A stretch of 64,000 nucleotides of DNA from Actinomycetota bacterium (GCA_005800815.1 SYEK01000028.1:17644-81643); one strand, 5' to 3'; shown: positions 17,454 through 26,315, counted from the stretch's first letter. Notes: a model not told the origin generated them from the sequence alone. A program made the numbers and translations.

Positions 17454-17729
17454 TTACTTGGAAACAGCCTTCTTGAGCTTGGTTCCAGCACTTACCTTGA
17501 CGCCAGTGCGGGCTGGAATCTGCAAAACGGCCCCTGTCTGAGGGTTGCGCCCTGAGCGTGCAGCACGTGCCACCGCCTCTATCGAGATAAAGCCAGGAAG
17601 AACGAGTTTCTCCTTGCTCTGCAGCATTTTAATCGCAAGCTCCTCAAGTGCCTCTAATACGGCCGAAACAGCGCTCTCGCTCTGCTTTGAGTTGGCCGCT
17701 AATTTTGCGGTGATCTCTTTTTTATTCAT
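17454..17729 (-). CDS. hup: HU-type nucleoid-associated DNA-binding protein
   Basis: This small basic dimeric protein of 91 residues bends and compacts DNA. It starts MNKKEITAKLAANSK, and the DNA-binding arm region reads GRNPQTGAVLQIPARTGVKVSAG. It is the standard short form. The long Lys/Ala-rich tail found in mycobacterial HupB is absent. The ATG has GGAGAGATC upstream. It is a single-gene unit with its own terminator. Confidence 0.93.
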   Translation of the reverse strand: MNKKEITAKLAANSKQSESAVSAVLEALEELAIKMLQSKEKLVLPGFISIEAVARAARSGRNPQTGAVLQIPARTGVKVSAGTKLKKAVSK

Positions 17730-17944
17730 GATGATCTCTCCAGTACATAGTTGACGTTAACACCTTCAATTTTGCCAGCAAAGATGGGTGAATCACCTCC
17801 AACCACGCTCTTTAGGGGGCAAATTCCCACCATGAAGAGGGTATTTCTAGAGATTCTGGCTCAAATACCGATCTCAGGAGTGATTTTGGGGCACAGAGGT
17901 TCGAATCGGGCCAGCTTCGACTAACAATATTTTTATGTGGCAGA

Positions 17945-17956
17945 TACAGTTTCATC
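17945..17956 (+). promoter_or_regulatory. Leaderless -10 element of tldD
   Basis: TACAGT at 17945-17950 is followed by 6 nt and the GTG start at 17957, and no ribosome-binding sequence precedes the GTG. The gap 17730-17956 otherwise holds the hup upstream region on the minus strand and no other gene that I can support. Confidence 0.35.
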
Positions 17957-19459
17957 GTGAAGAGAGATGTCGATGCTGATTTTTTAGCGCTTCCTTTGGC
18001 GGCAGTAACTGAGGTCGCCATAGGTTCGGCACAGGCCGCTGGCGCATCCCATGTCGATGTGCGAATCGAGCGCACTCGCACAGGATTGCTCTCACTGCGC
18101 GATGCCAAAGCTGAGACACAAAGTGATGAGACTCTGGCAGGTCTGGGTGTTCGAGTAATCGTCAATGGTGCCTGGGGCTTTGCATCGGCCCCTGAAATCT
18201 CTGTAATAGCAGCCAAGCAGTTGGCGCTGAGCGCGGTTGCAATGGCCAAGATATCTAAGCCTCTCTCAACTGAGCTTGTCTCACTTGTCACCGAGCCCAT
18301 CTATGCCAATCAAAAATGGGTATCTGAGTATGAGATAGATCCGTTTCAAATCTCGGATTCAGAGAAGAGGGATCGCCTGGCTCATTTGAGCAATGAGTTA
18401 TTAAAATCTGCAACGGTGAATCACACCTCAGCACTCACCATGTATGTCAAAGAGCAGAAGCACTATGCAGACTCTTATGGCACGAGTACTACTCAGCAAC
18501 GAGTACGTGTTCAGACTCAGATTGAAGCGATTTCAATCGGTGCTGATGGTTTCGAATCCATGCGCACCTTAGCCCAGCCTGCAGGCTTTGGTTGGGAGTG
18601 GATGGGTAGTGAGCATTGGAACTGGGATGAGGAGATAGCTCAGCTACCAACTTTGTTGGCAGAGAAAACCGCTGCACCATCGGTTGAACCTGGTCGCTAC
18701 GACCTACTCGTTCATCCCTCAAACTTATGGCTCACGATCCATGAGTCGATCGGGCATGCCACAGAGCTCGACCGTGCTATCGGCTATGAGGCCAACTATG
18801 CAGGCACATCCTTTGCAACTCCCGATAAATTGAATACTTTGAAGTATGGATCTGCTCTCATGAACGTCACGGGAGATCGAAATACAGCTCATGGCTTGAG
18901 TACTGTGGGATTTGATGATGAGGGTGTTGCCGCCCAGCAGTGGGACATCATCAAAGATGGTGTCTTGGTTGGCTATCAGCTCGATCGGCGGATAGCTGCG
19001 CGTGTCAATCGTGATCGAAGCAATGGTTGCGCCTACGCAGACTCCCCCGCACATGTTCCCATTCAGCGCATGCCAAATGTCTCCCTGGCCGCAAATCCGG
19101 CAGGACCAACCTATGAGGAGATGGTCGCATCTATGGAGGATGGCATCATCATCAAGGGTGATAAGTCGTGGTCGATTGATATGCAGCGCTATAACTTCCA
19201 ATTTACCGGCCAACAGTTTCATCGCGTGAAGAATGGGAAAATCCTCGGTCAATTGAAAGATGTCGCATACCAAGCGACAACCACTGATTTTTGGGGGTCG
19301 ATGAAGGTCGTCGGTGGGCCATCAACCTATGTCTTGGGTGGTGCATTCAACTGTGGCAAGGCCCAACCTGGACAGGTTGCAGCGGTCAGCCATGGATGTC
19401 CGGCGGCGATATTCGATCAGGTCAATATTCTTAACACCGTTACTGAGGCCGGCAAATGA
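17957..19459 (+). CDS. tldD: Metalloprotease TldD
   Basis: This is the catalytic subunit of the TldD/TldE heterodimer, which degrades or trims unfolded and ribosomally made peptides in the cytoplasm. The 500-residue protein has the zinc HExxxH motif in IHESIGHATELDRA and the family C-terminal region PGQVAAVSHGCPAAIF. The start is GTG 17957 with a leaderless hexamer. The last 4 nt overlap the start of the TldE partner, as expected for a 1:1 complex. Confidence 0.92.
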   Translation: MKRDVDADFLALPLAAVTEVAIGSAQAAGASHVDVRIERTRTGLLSLRDAKAETQSDETLAGLGVRVIVNGAWGFASAPEISVIAAKQLALSAVAMAKISKPLSTELVSLVTEPIYANQKWVSEYEIDPFQISDSEKRDRLAHLSNELLKSATVNHTSALTMYVKEQKHYADSYGTSTTQQRVRVQTQIEAISIGADGFESMRTLAQPAGFGWEWMGSEHWNWDEEIAQLPTLLAEKTAAPSVEPGRYDLLVHPSNLWLTIHESIGHATELDRAIGYEANYAGTSFATPDKLNTLKYGSALMNVTGDRNTAHGLSTVGFDDEGVAAQQWDIIKDGVLVGYQLDRRIAARVNRDRSNGCAYADSPAHVPIQRMPNVSLAANPAGPTYEEMVASMEDGIIIKGDKSWSIDMQRYNFQFTGQQFHRVKNGKILGQLKDVAYQATTTDFWGSMKVVGGPSTYVLGGAFNCGKAQPGQVAAVSHGCPAAIFDQVNILNTVTEAGK

Positions 19460-20838
19460 TTCGTGCCCAAGAGCTCATTGAAAAGATCACATCAGATGCA
19501 ACCTGTGATGACTGCATCGTCGTCGTCAAGGATAAGACTCAGGCCAACCTGCGCTGGGCCGGCAGCACCTTGACGACCAATGGTGTCATTCAGGAGCGAA
19601 GCCTCACTGTAATCGCCTTTGTGAAGACAGGTGAAGGTATGGCAACCGGTGGGGTCACCCGCACCGATGTGAATCTGACGGATGTGCCTGCCTTATTGGC
19701 AGAGGCTATAGCTTCGGCAAAGGCTGGAGAAAGAGCCGAGGACTTTGCCCCCCTGGCAACCGACATCTCCATCGGTAATTGGGCAGCCCCGCACACTGCA
19801 ACTGGGCCAGAGGTTTTTTCCACATTTGCACCTGCCCTTGGTGAGATGTTCTCGCGCTCTGTCTCTGATGCGATAGAGCTCTTTGGCTACGCCGAACACA
19901 CCAGTGAGACGACGTGGATCGGCTCAAAGGGTGGTCTGCGTCTTCGAAAAGATAGCCCTGTTGGTCGCGTTGAGATGACTGGAAAGTCACACAATCGCAC
20001 TCGTTCAACATGGAGTGGCGTTGAGACCCGAGACTTCAAAGATGTATCTGTGGCATCAATCGATTCACATATTCGCCAGCGTCTGACCTGGCAAGCACGT
20101 CAGGTAGATCTTCCCGCCGGGCGCTATGACACTCTTCTTCCCTCTGGGTCCGTTGCCGATCTCTTCACCTACATGATGTGGGTATCTGCAGCTCGGGATG
20201 CGCATGAGGGTCAATCTGTATTCTCTAAAAAAGGTGGCGGAACCCGCGTAGGAGAAAAACTCTCGAATGTGGGTCTCCAGTTCTTTAGCGACCCAAGTTA
20301 TGAGGCCTTGCCTGCAGCCAACTTTGTCGCCACGGCAGTGAGCTCACCATACTCATCGGTCTTTGATAACGGACAGCCGATCAAGCGCGTGGATTGGTTC
20401 AAAGATGGTGTCCTTAAATCCCTGATCCAGACTCGCGCGAGTGCACAGATGACAAAGCTTGATTTCACACCTATAGCTGAGAATTTGATTATGAGGGTTG
20501 ATGGAGGCCAAGGCACACTCGAGGATCTTGTGAAGAAGATCGAGAACGGACTGCTCTTGACTACTTTTTGGTATATCCGTATGGTCGATCCAAACTCGCT
20601 GCTTCTTACAGGTTTGACAAGAGATGGTGTCTATCATGTCAAAAGTGGCGAGGTTGTAGGTGCCACCAATAACTTCCGTTGGAATGACTCTCCCGTTTCA
20701 GCGCTGAATCGAATTATGCATGCCGGTGCCAGCGAGTGGACTCAGCCCCGTGAGTGGGCCGGCGATATGGCTAATATGGTGACTCCACCGCTGATCATCA
20801 AAGATTTCAATATGTCCACTCTCAGCCCTGGGAGCTAA
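19456..20838 (+). CDS. tldE: TldE/PmbA subunit of the TldD/E protease
   Basis: This is the non-metal partner of TldD, 460 residues. It shares the overall fold (VIAFVKTGEGMATGGVTRTD in the N-terminal half; VDGGQGTLEDLVKKIENGLLL and NNFRWNDSP in the C-terminal half) but lacks HExxxH. That identifies it as the TldE rather than the TldD subunit. It is translationally coupled to tldD by a 4-nt overlap. The gene ends 3 nt before the converging uppP end, leaving no room for a terminator. Confidence 0.9.
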   Translation: MIRAQELIEKITSDATCDDCIVVVKDKTQANLRWAGSTLTTNGVIQERSLTVIAFVKTGEGMATGGVTRTDVNLTDVPALLAEAIASAKAGERAEDFAPLATDISIGNWAAPHTATGPEVFSTFAPALGEMFSRSVSDAIELFGYAEHTSETTWIGSKGGLRLRKDSPVGRVEMTGKSHNRTRSTWSGVETRDFKDVSVASIDSHIRQRLTWQARQVDLPAGRYDTLLPSGSVADLFTYMMWVSAARDAHEGQSVFSKKGGGTRVGEKLSNVGLQFFSDPSYEALPAANFVATAVSSPYSSVFDNGQPIKRVDWFKDGVLKSLIQTRASAQMTKLDFTPIAENLIMRVDGGQGTLEDLVKKIENGLLLTTFWYIRMVDPNSLLLTGLTRDGVYHVKSGEVVGATNNFRWNDSPVSALNRIMHAGASEWTQPREWAGDMANMVTPPLIIKDFNMSTLSPGS

Positions 20839-20841
20839 GTT

Positions 20842-21678
20842 TTAGGCTTTGATAACTCCATTTGAGAGCAAAACTAAGAGGACACTGCCTAGTATCACGC
20901 GATAGATGATGAAGGGCATAAAACTTCTAGTGGTGACGAATTTGAGTAGCCAAGCAATAACCCCGTATCCGACAACAAAGGCGACACTGGTTGCGATAAA
21001 AATCTGGTCTAAGGAGAAGGTTTGCCTACTAGTCTGATCATTAAGGGCAGCCTCGAGTTGAAATAGTCCACTGCCAAAGACGGCCGGTAGGGCTAATAGA
21101 AATGAGTAGCGCAGCGCAGCCTCTCGTGTGTAACCAAGATATCTGCCTATTGCGATAGTGGCACCTGAGCGTGATACGCCAGGAATGAGCGCCAGAGATT
21201 GAGCAAGGCCATAGAAAAGACCATGCGCAGTACTGAGCTCTTTTAGCTCACGCTCCCTCTTGCCGAAGTGATCTGCCAAGCCCAGAAGGATGCCAAAGAG
21301 GATCAGCATCAACGCAATTAGCCATAAGGAGCGAAAATCTTGAGTGATCACATCCTGTCCAAAATATCCAAGAACGACAATCGGTAATGATCCCACGATA
21401 ATCAACCAACCCATACGTGCCTGTTGTCTTTCATCACCGAGCAAATCTCTACGCAAAATCACTTGGGCAAACCAGGCCAGGATAATTCTTTTAATGTCGG
21501 CTCTGAAATAAATCAGCACCGCCAACTCAGTGCCAATCTGTGTTATCGCAGTGAAGCGTGCGCCCGGATCTTGGGCATTTTCAAAGAACTCCCCCACAAT
21601 TCTCTGGTGAGCACTCGAGGAGATGGGTACGAACTCAGTCAGACCCTGCACGATGCCTAAAAAAATCGCCTCAATCAC
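20842..21678 (-). CDS. uppP: Undecaprenyl-diphosphatase (UppP/BacA)
   Basis: This membrane phosphatase recycles undecaprenyl pyrophosphate to the monophosphate for cell-wall synthesis. It shows the two family signatures, FLGIVQGLTEFVPISSSAH at the N-terminus and IPGVSRSGATIAIGRYLG in the second half, and about eight hydrophobic helices. The open frame extends to 21759. The GTG at 21678 starts the canonical N-terminus (IEAIFLGIVQG), has GGGAAGGG 7 nt upstream and avoids overlap with the DinB-like gene. Length from there is 278 residues. Confidence 0.93.
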   Translation of the reverse strand: MIEAIFLGIVQGLTEFVPISSSAHQRIVGEFFENAQDPGARFTAITQIGTELAVLIYFRADIKRIILAWFAQVILRRDLLGDERQQARMGWLIIVGSLPIVVLGYFGQDVITQDFRSLWLIALMLILFGILLGLADHFGKRERELKELSTAHGLFYGLAQSLALIPGVSRSGATIAIGRYLGYTREAALRYSFLLALPAVFGSGLFQLEAALNDQTSRQTFSLDQIFIATSVAFVVGYGVIAWLLKFVTTRSFMPFIIYRVILGSVLLVLLSNGVIKA

Positions 21679-21724
21679 GCAGACACCCTTCCCTAGTGGA
21701 GTTGTGGAGTCATAAGAATAAGGG

Positions 21725-22174
21725 CTAAGACGCCTCTTTGAGTTGAGATGTATGGGCATGCAGATGATTACTTGCCTTAGCTACCAGCGATGAGATGCTT
21801 ATCTCTCCGGCCTGTGGGTGGATGGAAACTCTCTCCCATTGCTCCTTTGATAATCCAGAGAGAGCCACTTGCACCTGTTTTCCAATCGACTCAATGAGGG
21901 CCAGGGAGTTCACCCAATCACGACCTTCGTAGTTAAGGGCAGATGGATATATATCCTCATCAAATTGAATGATCTGGGGCTTATCAATTGTGAGGGCATT
22001 GAAGTACCGGTTCATAAAATGCATCTCGGCATCTGCTATGTGATGCAGAATAAACGCCGGTGACCACTCACTCTCCCTCGTGGCGACTCCAGCGGTCTTG
22101 GTATCTATCCGCTTCGCCTGGGCTATGAAGATCTCCAAGTTTTTGGCATACTCTGCTAACTTTTCTTGGCTCAT
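21725..22174 (-). CDS. DinB-like four-helix protein
   Basis: This is a small (149-residue) DinB/YfiT-type protein, a fold used by metal-dependent thiol-linked transferases and other enzymes. Three histidines fit the metal-site pattern: FILHHIADAEMHF in the second helix and NHLHAHTSQLK near the C-terminus. The preferred ATG at 22174 has TAAGAT six bases upstream. A TTG at 22180 is the alternative. Actinobacterial members often use mycothiol, but nothing in the sequence fixes the cofactor. It is the last backbone-like gene before the accessory region. Confidence 0.7.
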   Translation of the reverse strand: MSQEKLAEYAKNLEIFIAQAKRIDTKTAGVATRESEWSPAFILHHIADAEMHFMNRYFNALTIDKPQIIQFDEDIYPSALNYEGRDWVNSLALIESIGKQVQVALSGLSKEQWERVSIHPQAGEISISSLVAKASNHLHAHTSQLKEAS

Positions 22175-22314
22175 AGCCAAATCTTATACTGGCCAACGGT
22201 CTTTCGACCTTTTTCCCACAAGCTCACCACCAAAAACTAGAAATTAAGTTTTCTTGTCAAGTTCTCTAGACTTGTGGTTATTCGACAAGCTCACAGGATG
22301 GGGCGTCCAAGTAG

Positions 22315-22680
22315 CGAAGTAATTCAGGATTAAAAGGTAATGGGGATGTTGTTACTGGAGCCGCGAGTGGAATTGGCAAGGCAGTTGTCCAAGGATTTGC
22401 AGAAGCTGGGGCTCAAGTTCTCCTCGTTGATGCGCCCGGATCTTCCACTGACGAAATAATTTTTGGCTTGCCAGAAACGGGGCATAAGTCCCTTCAACTT
22501 GACTTATCGCAACTGGCAAATCACAAAGGTATCTTCGATTTTGCCCAAGGGTATGAAACAGCGCTTGCTCAAGGTCAAGGAGCTTGCCTAGAAGGTGAAC
22601 AAATGATTGACGAAGCCTCTCGCCGCCGAGCAGCCAAAATACTCGCCCAAGCAGAGTCTTTTTTTTTTTTAAAAAACTAG
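22315..22680 (+). pseudogene. Hybrid remnant: SDR N-terminal fragment joined to a CitE/HpcH-type C-terminal tail
   Basis: The open frame has no start codon before the recognisable sequence. From about 22330 it reads LKGNGDVVTGAASGIGKAVV, the first strand and nucleotide loop of a short-chain dehydrogenase, continuing to about 22520. From about 22550 to the stop it reads LAQGQGACLEGEQMIDEASR and then RRAAKILAQAES, which matches the C-terminal end of citrate-lyase-beta/HpcH-type aldolases. Neither half is a complete enzyme. A T10 run followed by A6 ends the frame. I read it as recombination debris at the left edge of the accessory region. Confidence 0.65.
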
Positions 22681-22686
22681 ATCAAA

Positions 22687-23814
22687 TTATTGACGTTCGC
22701 TGCGTCGAATATTGATTCTATATTTTGCGGCATAATCTCGATCCAACTCCCAACCCAGCCCGGGCGTATCCGAAAGTGTAATGTAGCCATTTTTGAGGGG
22801 TGGACGGTTGGCTATCATATTATGCCAAATCGGATCACGGGTTTTGTGAAAAACCTCTAAATACGTACCATGAGGAATTGAGGCGAGTAAGTGTGATGCT
22901 GCTTGTGGCTCTTCGTGGTGGGCCATTTGCACATCGTATAGATGCGCGGTCGCCGCGGCTCGCCGCCACTCTGTAGGCCCTCCCGACCATGATGAGTCAA
23001 AGTTACAAAAATCAATAGCTCCAATCTCCATAAGATCACGACATGCTGCAGCGGAAAATTCTGTCTGTCCAGCACAGACTCGTACTCCTCCCAAAAATCG
23101 AACATCACGCATTGATCGCTTATCATTCTGCCAATTACATGGTTCCTCAAACCAAAGTAAATTGTCATCACGGACAATCTGTGAAAACTCAATTGCCTGC
23201 GGAAGTGAGTATCCTTGGTTGGCATCAACAGCGATACGGAAGTTGTCTCCACCGTACTTTTGCGCCTCACGAAATCGGACTACATCCTCTTTTGGTGGGA
23301 GACCTCCTACTTTAAATTTCATTCCGGCAAAGCCTTGCTCTACTAAAGATTCAACCTCCTCTTGAATCGAAATATTACTGTTGTAATAGCCACCAATGGT
23401 GATTACAGGAATCCAGTTTCTATAGCCACCCCAGAGTTTGTAAAGGGGAATTGAGAGAGATTTAGCAAAGAGGTCCCAGAGTGTAAGATCCACTGAGGCA
23501 GTAGCCACTAAACCAAGGCGACGGTCCCGCAATATATTCCAGGTTGCCGGCCGTGCGAGATTCCAACAATGCTCAATTGCTCCGCCGTCTTCACCAAATA
23601 GATTTGGTGCAATCTCCTCGTGAATAATCTGATCAATCTCAGCCAGTCCAGCATCTTCATCCCCAGCATAAGCCTCTCCCACTAATCCACTATCAGTAAA
23701 AATGCGTGTGAGGATGGTGGAACGATGAGTCATCCTGTAGTGACTTCCCTGATAGACCCTGTCGAGTGGAACCCTGATCTGCTCGGTCTCAATGGCTGTT
23801 ATGGTCAAATCCAT
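22687..23814 (-). CDS. Enolase-superfamily enzyme with KxK motif (mandelate-racemase subgroup)
   Basis: This is probably a dehydratase or racemase acting on an acid sugar or related carboxylate, 375 residues. The catalytic KxK is in MKFKVGG. Metal-ligand positions are Asp in VDANQG, Glu in WFEEPC and the third ligand near CAGQTEF. A His pair occurs in AHHEEP. The ATG has GGGAG upstream. It is divergent from the LacI-family regulator, with a GGAATCGATTCC palindrome in between, so that repressor probably controls it. The exact substrate is unknown. Confidence 0.83.
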   Translation of the reverse strand: MDLTITAIETEQIRVPLDRVYQGSHYRMTHRSTILTRIFTDSGLVGEAYAGDEDAGLAEIDQIIHEEIAPNLFGEDGGAIEHCWNLARPATWNILRDRRLGLVATASVDLTLWDLFAKSLSIPLYKLWGGYRNWIPVITIGGYYNSNISIQEEVESLVEQGFAGMKFKVGGLPPKEDVVRFREAQKYGGDNFRIAVDANQGYSLPQAIEFSQIVRDDNLLWFEEPCNWQNDKRSMRDVRFLGGVRVCAGQTEFSAAACRDLMEIGAIDFCNFDSSWSGGPTEWRRAAATAHLYDVQMAHHEEPQAASHLLASIPHGTYLEVFHKTRDPIWHNMIANRPPLKNGYITLSDTPGLGWELDRDYAAKYRINIRRSERQ

Positions 23815-23837
23815 CTAATTTTCTCCCTGGAAAAATA

Positions 23838-23853
23838 TAGGAATCGATTCCAA
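23838..23853. promoter_or_regulatory. LacI-type operator between the enolase gene and lacI-like gene
   Basis: The palindrome GGAATCGATTCC (23840-23851) with flanking T and A has the central CG and even symmetry typical of LacI/GalR-family operators. It lies about 25 nt upstream of the enolase-superfamily ATG on the minus strand, where a bound repressor would block transcription. The regulator encoded just to the right is the obvious candidate. Confidence 0.6.
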
Positions 23854-23910
23854 TCTAGAGTAGCATCGTGTACAGTCCCAGAGCAAACCTCTTAGTAGGA
23901 ATCTTAACCA

Positions 23911-23925
23911 CTGGAAATTTTCCAG
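23911..23925. promoter_or_regulatory. Second near-palindrome before the LacI-family gene
   Basis: CTGGAAATTTTCCAG has 7-nt inverted arms around one central base and lies 26 nt before the regulator's ATG. Related GGAAATT-type half-sites occur at 33107-33135 and 40751-40770. It could be an autoregulatory site. It differs from the CG-centred operator at 23840, so the same protein may not bind both. Confidence 0.35.
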
Positions 23926-23950
23926 CAATCTTGCAGGAAAGGAGCAGACA

Positions 23951-24991
23951 ATGGTTGGAGATCACTCAGGAACTCCTCGGAAACTAGGTCACAGAGTGAC
24001 CATCCGCGATGTGGCCGAGGGTGCCGATGCCGCTCTCTCTAGCGTCTCTCGCGTTCTCTCGGGTCATCCCCACGTCTCCGAGAAGATGAGAATAAAGGTG
24101 CAAAAAGTTGCTGAGGAGCTCGGGTATGAACCAAATCTTAATGCACAAACTTTAAGAAGTGGTGTTTCCCGAACAATTGGTTTTGTGGTTCGTGACATTA
24201 ATAACCCTTTATTTACTCTCATTGCGCAAGCATGCGAGCGGGAACTTCGGCGTAATGGCTACTCGATGATATTGATAAATTCTGATGGCAGTGTTGAAAT
24301 TGAGAATCAAAACTTCTCATTACTTCGAAAAAGAAGAGTTGATGGAATTATTGCATCATTAGTGGCAGAGGATTCACCTTATCTTAGAAAGAATTTAGAT
24401 TCTGCTCATTGCCCTATTGTTCTTCTCGATAGACAAGTATCTGACAGAAATATTAGTGCCGTCATCGCAAATCATTCTAGTGGAGTTTATGAAGCAGTAA
24501 TGAGTTTAGTTAAATTAGGTCATTCCAAGATTGCTCTTATTACGGGTTCAAATAACATTTATCCAACAAGAAATCGACTAGAAGGTTTTACTAAAGCTCA
24601 TCAAGATGCAAATCTAGAGATTTGTTCTAATTTACTTGCAGTTGGTGGCTTTGATGCAGATTATGCCTTTTCTCACTCTCTAAACCTCCTGCATCAGAAA
24701 TCGGCACCAACCGCATTTCTTGCTGGCGGAGTTGGTGCTTTTATGGGTATAAGTCGAGCATTTAAAAAAAATAAAATTATCATGGGCAAAGATGTCGCTT
24801 TTGTTGCGCTTGATACACTCTCTTTCTTAGAACTTTTCTTTGCAAACATCTCTACAGTCTATCGAGATCCCGTAGAGATGGGGCGTGAAGCCGCTATTTT
24901 ACTCCTAGAAGGCCTTGAAGGTGCTCAACCACAAGTCAGCGTTATTGAAACTCAATTTGTTGAGCGTGATAGTTCCAAAGGTAGTATTTAG
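23951..24991 (+). CDS. LacI/GalR-family transcriptional regulator
   Basis: This is a dimeric repressor of 346 residues. The N-terminal helix-turn-helix is VTIRDVAEGADAALSSVSRVLSG, followed by the hinge helix (LNAQTLRSGVSRTIGFVV). A periplasmic-binding-protein-like effector domain makes up the rest. The ATG has AAAGGAG upstream. Base use changes within the gene: the first ~170 nt are GC-rich and the effector domain is AT-rich, as if the DNA-binding part were joined to another body. Its likely targets are the divergent enolase gene and perhaps the ridA-SDR-enolase genes downstream. The effector is unknown. Confidence 0.85.
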   Translation: MVGDHSGTPRKLGHRVTIRDVAEGADAALSSVSRVLSGHPHVSEKMRIKVQKVAEELGYEPNLNAQTLRSGVSRTIGFVVRDINNPLFTLIAQACERELRRNGYSMILINSDGSVEIENQNFSLLRKRRVDGIIASLVAEDSPYLRKNLDSAHCPIVLLDRQVSDRNISAVIANHSSGVYEAVMSLVKLGHSKIALITGSNNIYPTRNRLEGFTKAHQDANLEICSNLLAVGGFDADYAFSHSLNLLHQKSAPTAFLAGGVGAFMGISRAFKKNKIIMGKDVAFVALDTLSFLELFFANISTVYRDPVEMGREAAILLLEGLEGAQPQVSVIETQFVERDSSKGSI

Positions 24992-25087
24992 ATGAGAGGA
25001 GATTACTATTTAAAAAGACGCTAATTTAATAGTAGTAACTTTTAAGTCTGTCAAAAAGTCAATGCCTTGACTACAAAAAATCTTGTA

Positions 25088-25104
25088 TTATCTATTGTAG
25101 ATAA
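25088..25104. promoter_or_regulatory. Inverted repeat upstream of the ridA-like operon
   Basis: TTATCTA-TTG-TAGATAA is a perfect 7-bp inverted repeat, 19 nt before the ridA-like ATG. It overlaps the probable -10 region downstream of a TTGACT (-35-like) at about 25066. A further CTACAA / TTGTAG pair surrounds it. It looks like an operator, but not of the CG-centred LacI type seen at 23840. Confidence 0.4.
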
Positions 25105-25122
25105 AAATTGGAGGATTAAATA

Positions 25123-25512
25123 ATGCTTAAAATTGAGCGTGTAAACGGTAACAGGCCTTGGGCGCCCATTGTTGGTTATTCGCGCGCAGTAAAAATGGGA
25201 AATCTCATTGAAGTTGCCGGAACAAGTTCAACCACGCGAGATGGCAAAGTAATGTTTCCAAATGACGCATATGGTCAGACTCAATATATTCTAGAGGAAA
25301 TTAGAAAAGCCGTAAAAGAGCTTGGAGCCTCGTTCGAGAATGTCATAAGAACTCGAGTTTACCTAACTAATATAGATGATTGGGCTGAGGTTGGAAAGGC
25401 ACATGGAGAATGCTTTGCTAACATTTTACCGGCCTCATCTTTTGTTGAAATTTCACGTTTAATGCTTCCCGAACTTTGCGTAGAAGTTGAGATGACCCTT
25501 TATGTTGAATAA
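25123..25512 (+). CDS. RidA/YjgF-family protein
   Basis: This is a small trimeric protein of 129 residues in the Rid family, whose members hydrolyse reactive enamine/imine intermediates or act in ring-opening steps of catabolic pathways. Typical features are GNLIEVAGTSS near the N-terminus and the arginine in FENVIRTRVYLTNIDDW. The usual C-terminal PELCVEVEMTLYV strand is present. The ATG has TTGGAGG upstream. It starts a likely three-gene unit with an SDR and an enolase-superfamily protein. In that setting it may be a pathway-specific member rather than the housekeeping RidA. Confidence 0.82.
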   Translation: MLKIERVNGNRPWAPIVGYSRAVKMGNLIEVAGTSSTTRDGKVMFPNDAYGQTQYILEEIRKAVKELGASFENVIRTRVYLTNIDDWAEVGKAHGECFANILPASSFVEISRLMLPELCVEVEMTLYVE

Positions 25513-25532
25513 ATTCCTAGAGGAGGAGAGAG

Positions 25533-26315
25533 ATGAACCGATTGCTAATTGAGCATGAAACTATAGTCATCACAGGTGGTACCAGTGGGCTTGGTTTTGC
25601 CTCAGCACGACGTCTTCTCACCGATTGGCCAATGCTCAATATCGCTCTTTTAGATTTGAAAGAGGGGAGTACCCAGGAATTAATTACTGAATTTAATCAC
25701 AATCGAATAATGTTTTTTCAAACGGATGTATCTGATTACCAATCTGTTCAAACTTCTTTTGAGCAAGTCCTTAAATGGAAAGAGAGTTTTTCAGGACTGA
25801 TTGCTGCAGCTGGATTTGCAACGAACATTTCTAGCATTGAAACGACTCCAGAAGATTGGCGTGCAATGATTAGTTGCCACCTTGATGGAACTTTTTTCTG
25901 CAATCAATCTGCTGGTAGGTACTGGATCAAAAATAAACTTCCAGGAGCAATAGTCAATTTTTCCTCTGTCTCACATATTTTTGGTTGGCCTCGTCGCGTT
26001 GCTTATGCGGCAGCAAAAGCTGGTATTGATTCAATAACAAGAACACTTGCAGTGGAGTGGGCGGAGTTCGGGATCCGGGTAAATGCCGTTGTTCCTGGAT
26101 ATGTCAATACTCCTATGTTAGAAACCGGGATTCAATCGGGCCGTGTGGATCCATCTATCAGGACTATGCATGCGATGGAGAGATTTGGAGAGCCTGATGA
26201 GGTTGCAGCTGGAGTTAAATTCCTACTCTCTAACGATGCCAGTTATATAACCGGTGAAATGTTGACTATTGACGGTGGGTTTATCCCGAGAAGGATTCCG
26301 TGGAATCGTGATTGA
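25533..26315 (+). CDS. Short-chain dehydrogenase/reductase
   Basis: This NAD(P)-dependent oxidoreductase has 260 residues. It shows the cofactor motif ITGGTSGLGFASA, the active-site Ser in NFSSVSHIFG, YxxxK in YAAAKAG, and the C-terminal TGEMLTIDGGF. The ATG has GGAGGAGAG upstream, 20 nt after the ridA-like gene. Its 3' end overlaps the start of the following enolase-superfamily gene. It probably oxidises or reduces a hydroxy-acid or sugar-derived intermediate of the same pathway. Confidence 0.88.
   Translation: MNRLLIEHETIVITGGTSGLGFASARRLLTDWPMLNIALLDLKEGSTQELITEFNHNRIMFFQTDVSDYQSVQTSFEQVLKWKESFSGLIAAAGFATNISSIETTPEDWRAMISCHLDGTFFCNQSAGRYWIKNKLPGAIVNFSSVSHIFGWPRRVAYAAAKAGIDSITRTLAVEWAEFGIRVNAVVPGYVNTPMLETGIQSGRVDPSIRTMHAMERFGEPDEVAAGVKFLLSNDASYITGEMLTIDGGFIPRRIPWNRD

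Noticed and set aside
17890..17915. tRNA T-arm-like sequence (GAGGTTCGAATCGGG)
   Set aside because: No matching acceptor stem, anticodon arm or D-arm can be found around it.
22201..22314. Possible attachment site or tRNA remnant at the left boundary (ACAAGCTCAC twice, CTTGTC/GACAAG)
   Set aside because: The repeats are only 6-10 nt, no tRNA fold is present and nothing matches the rnpB repeat. It is insufficient for an att site.
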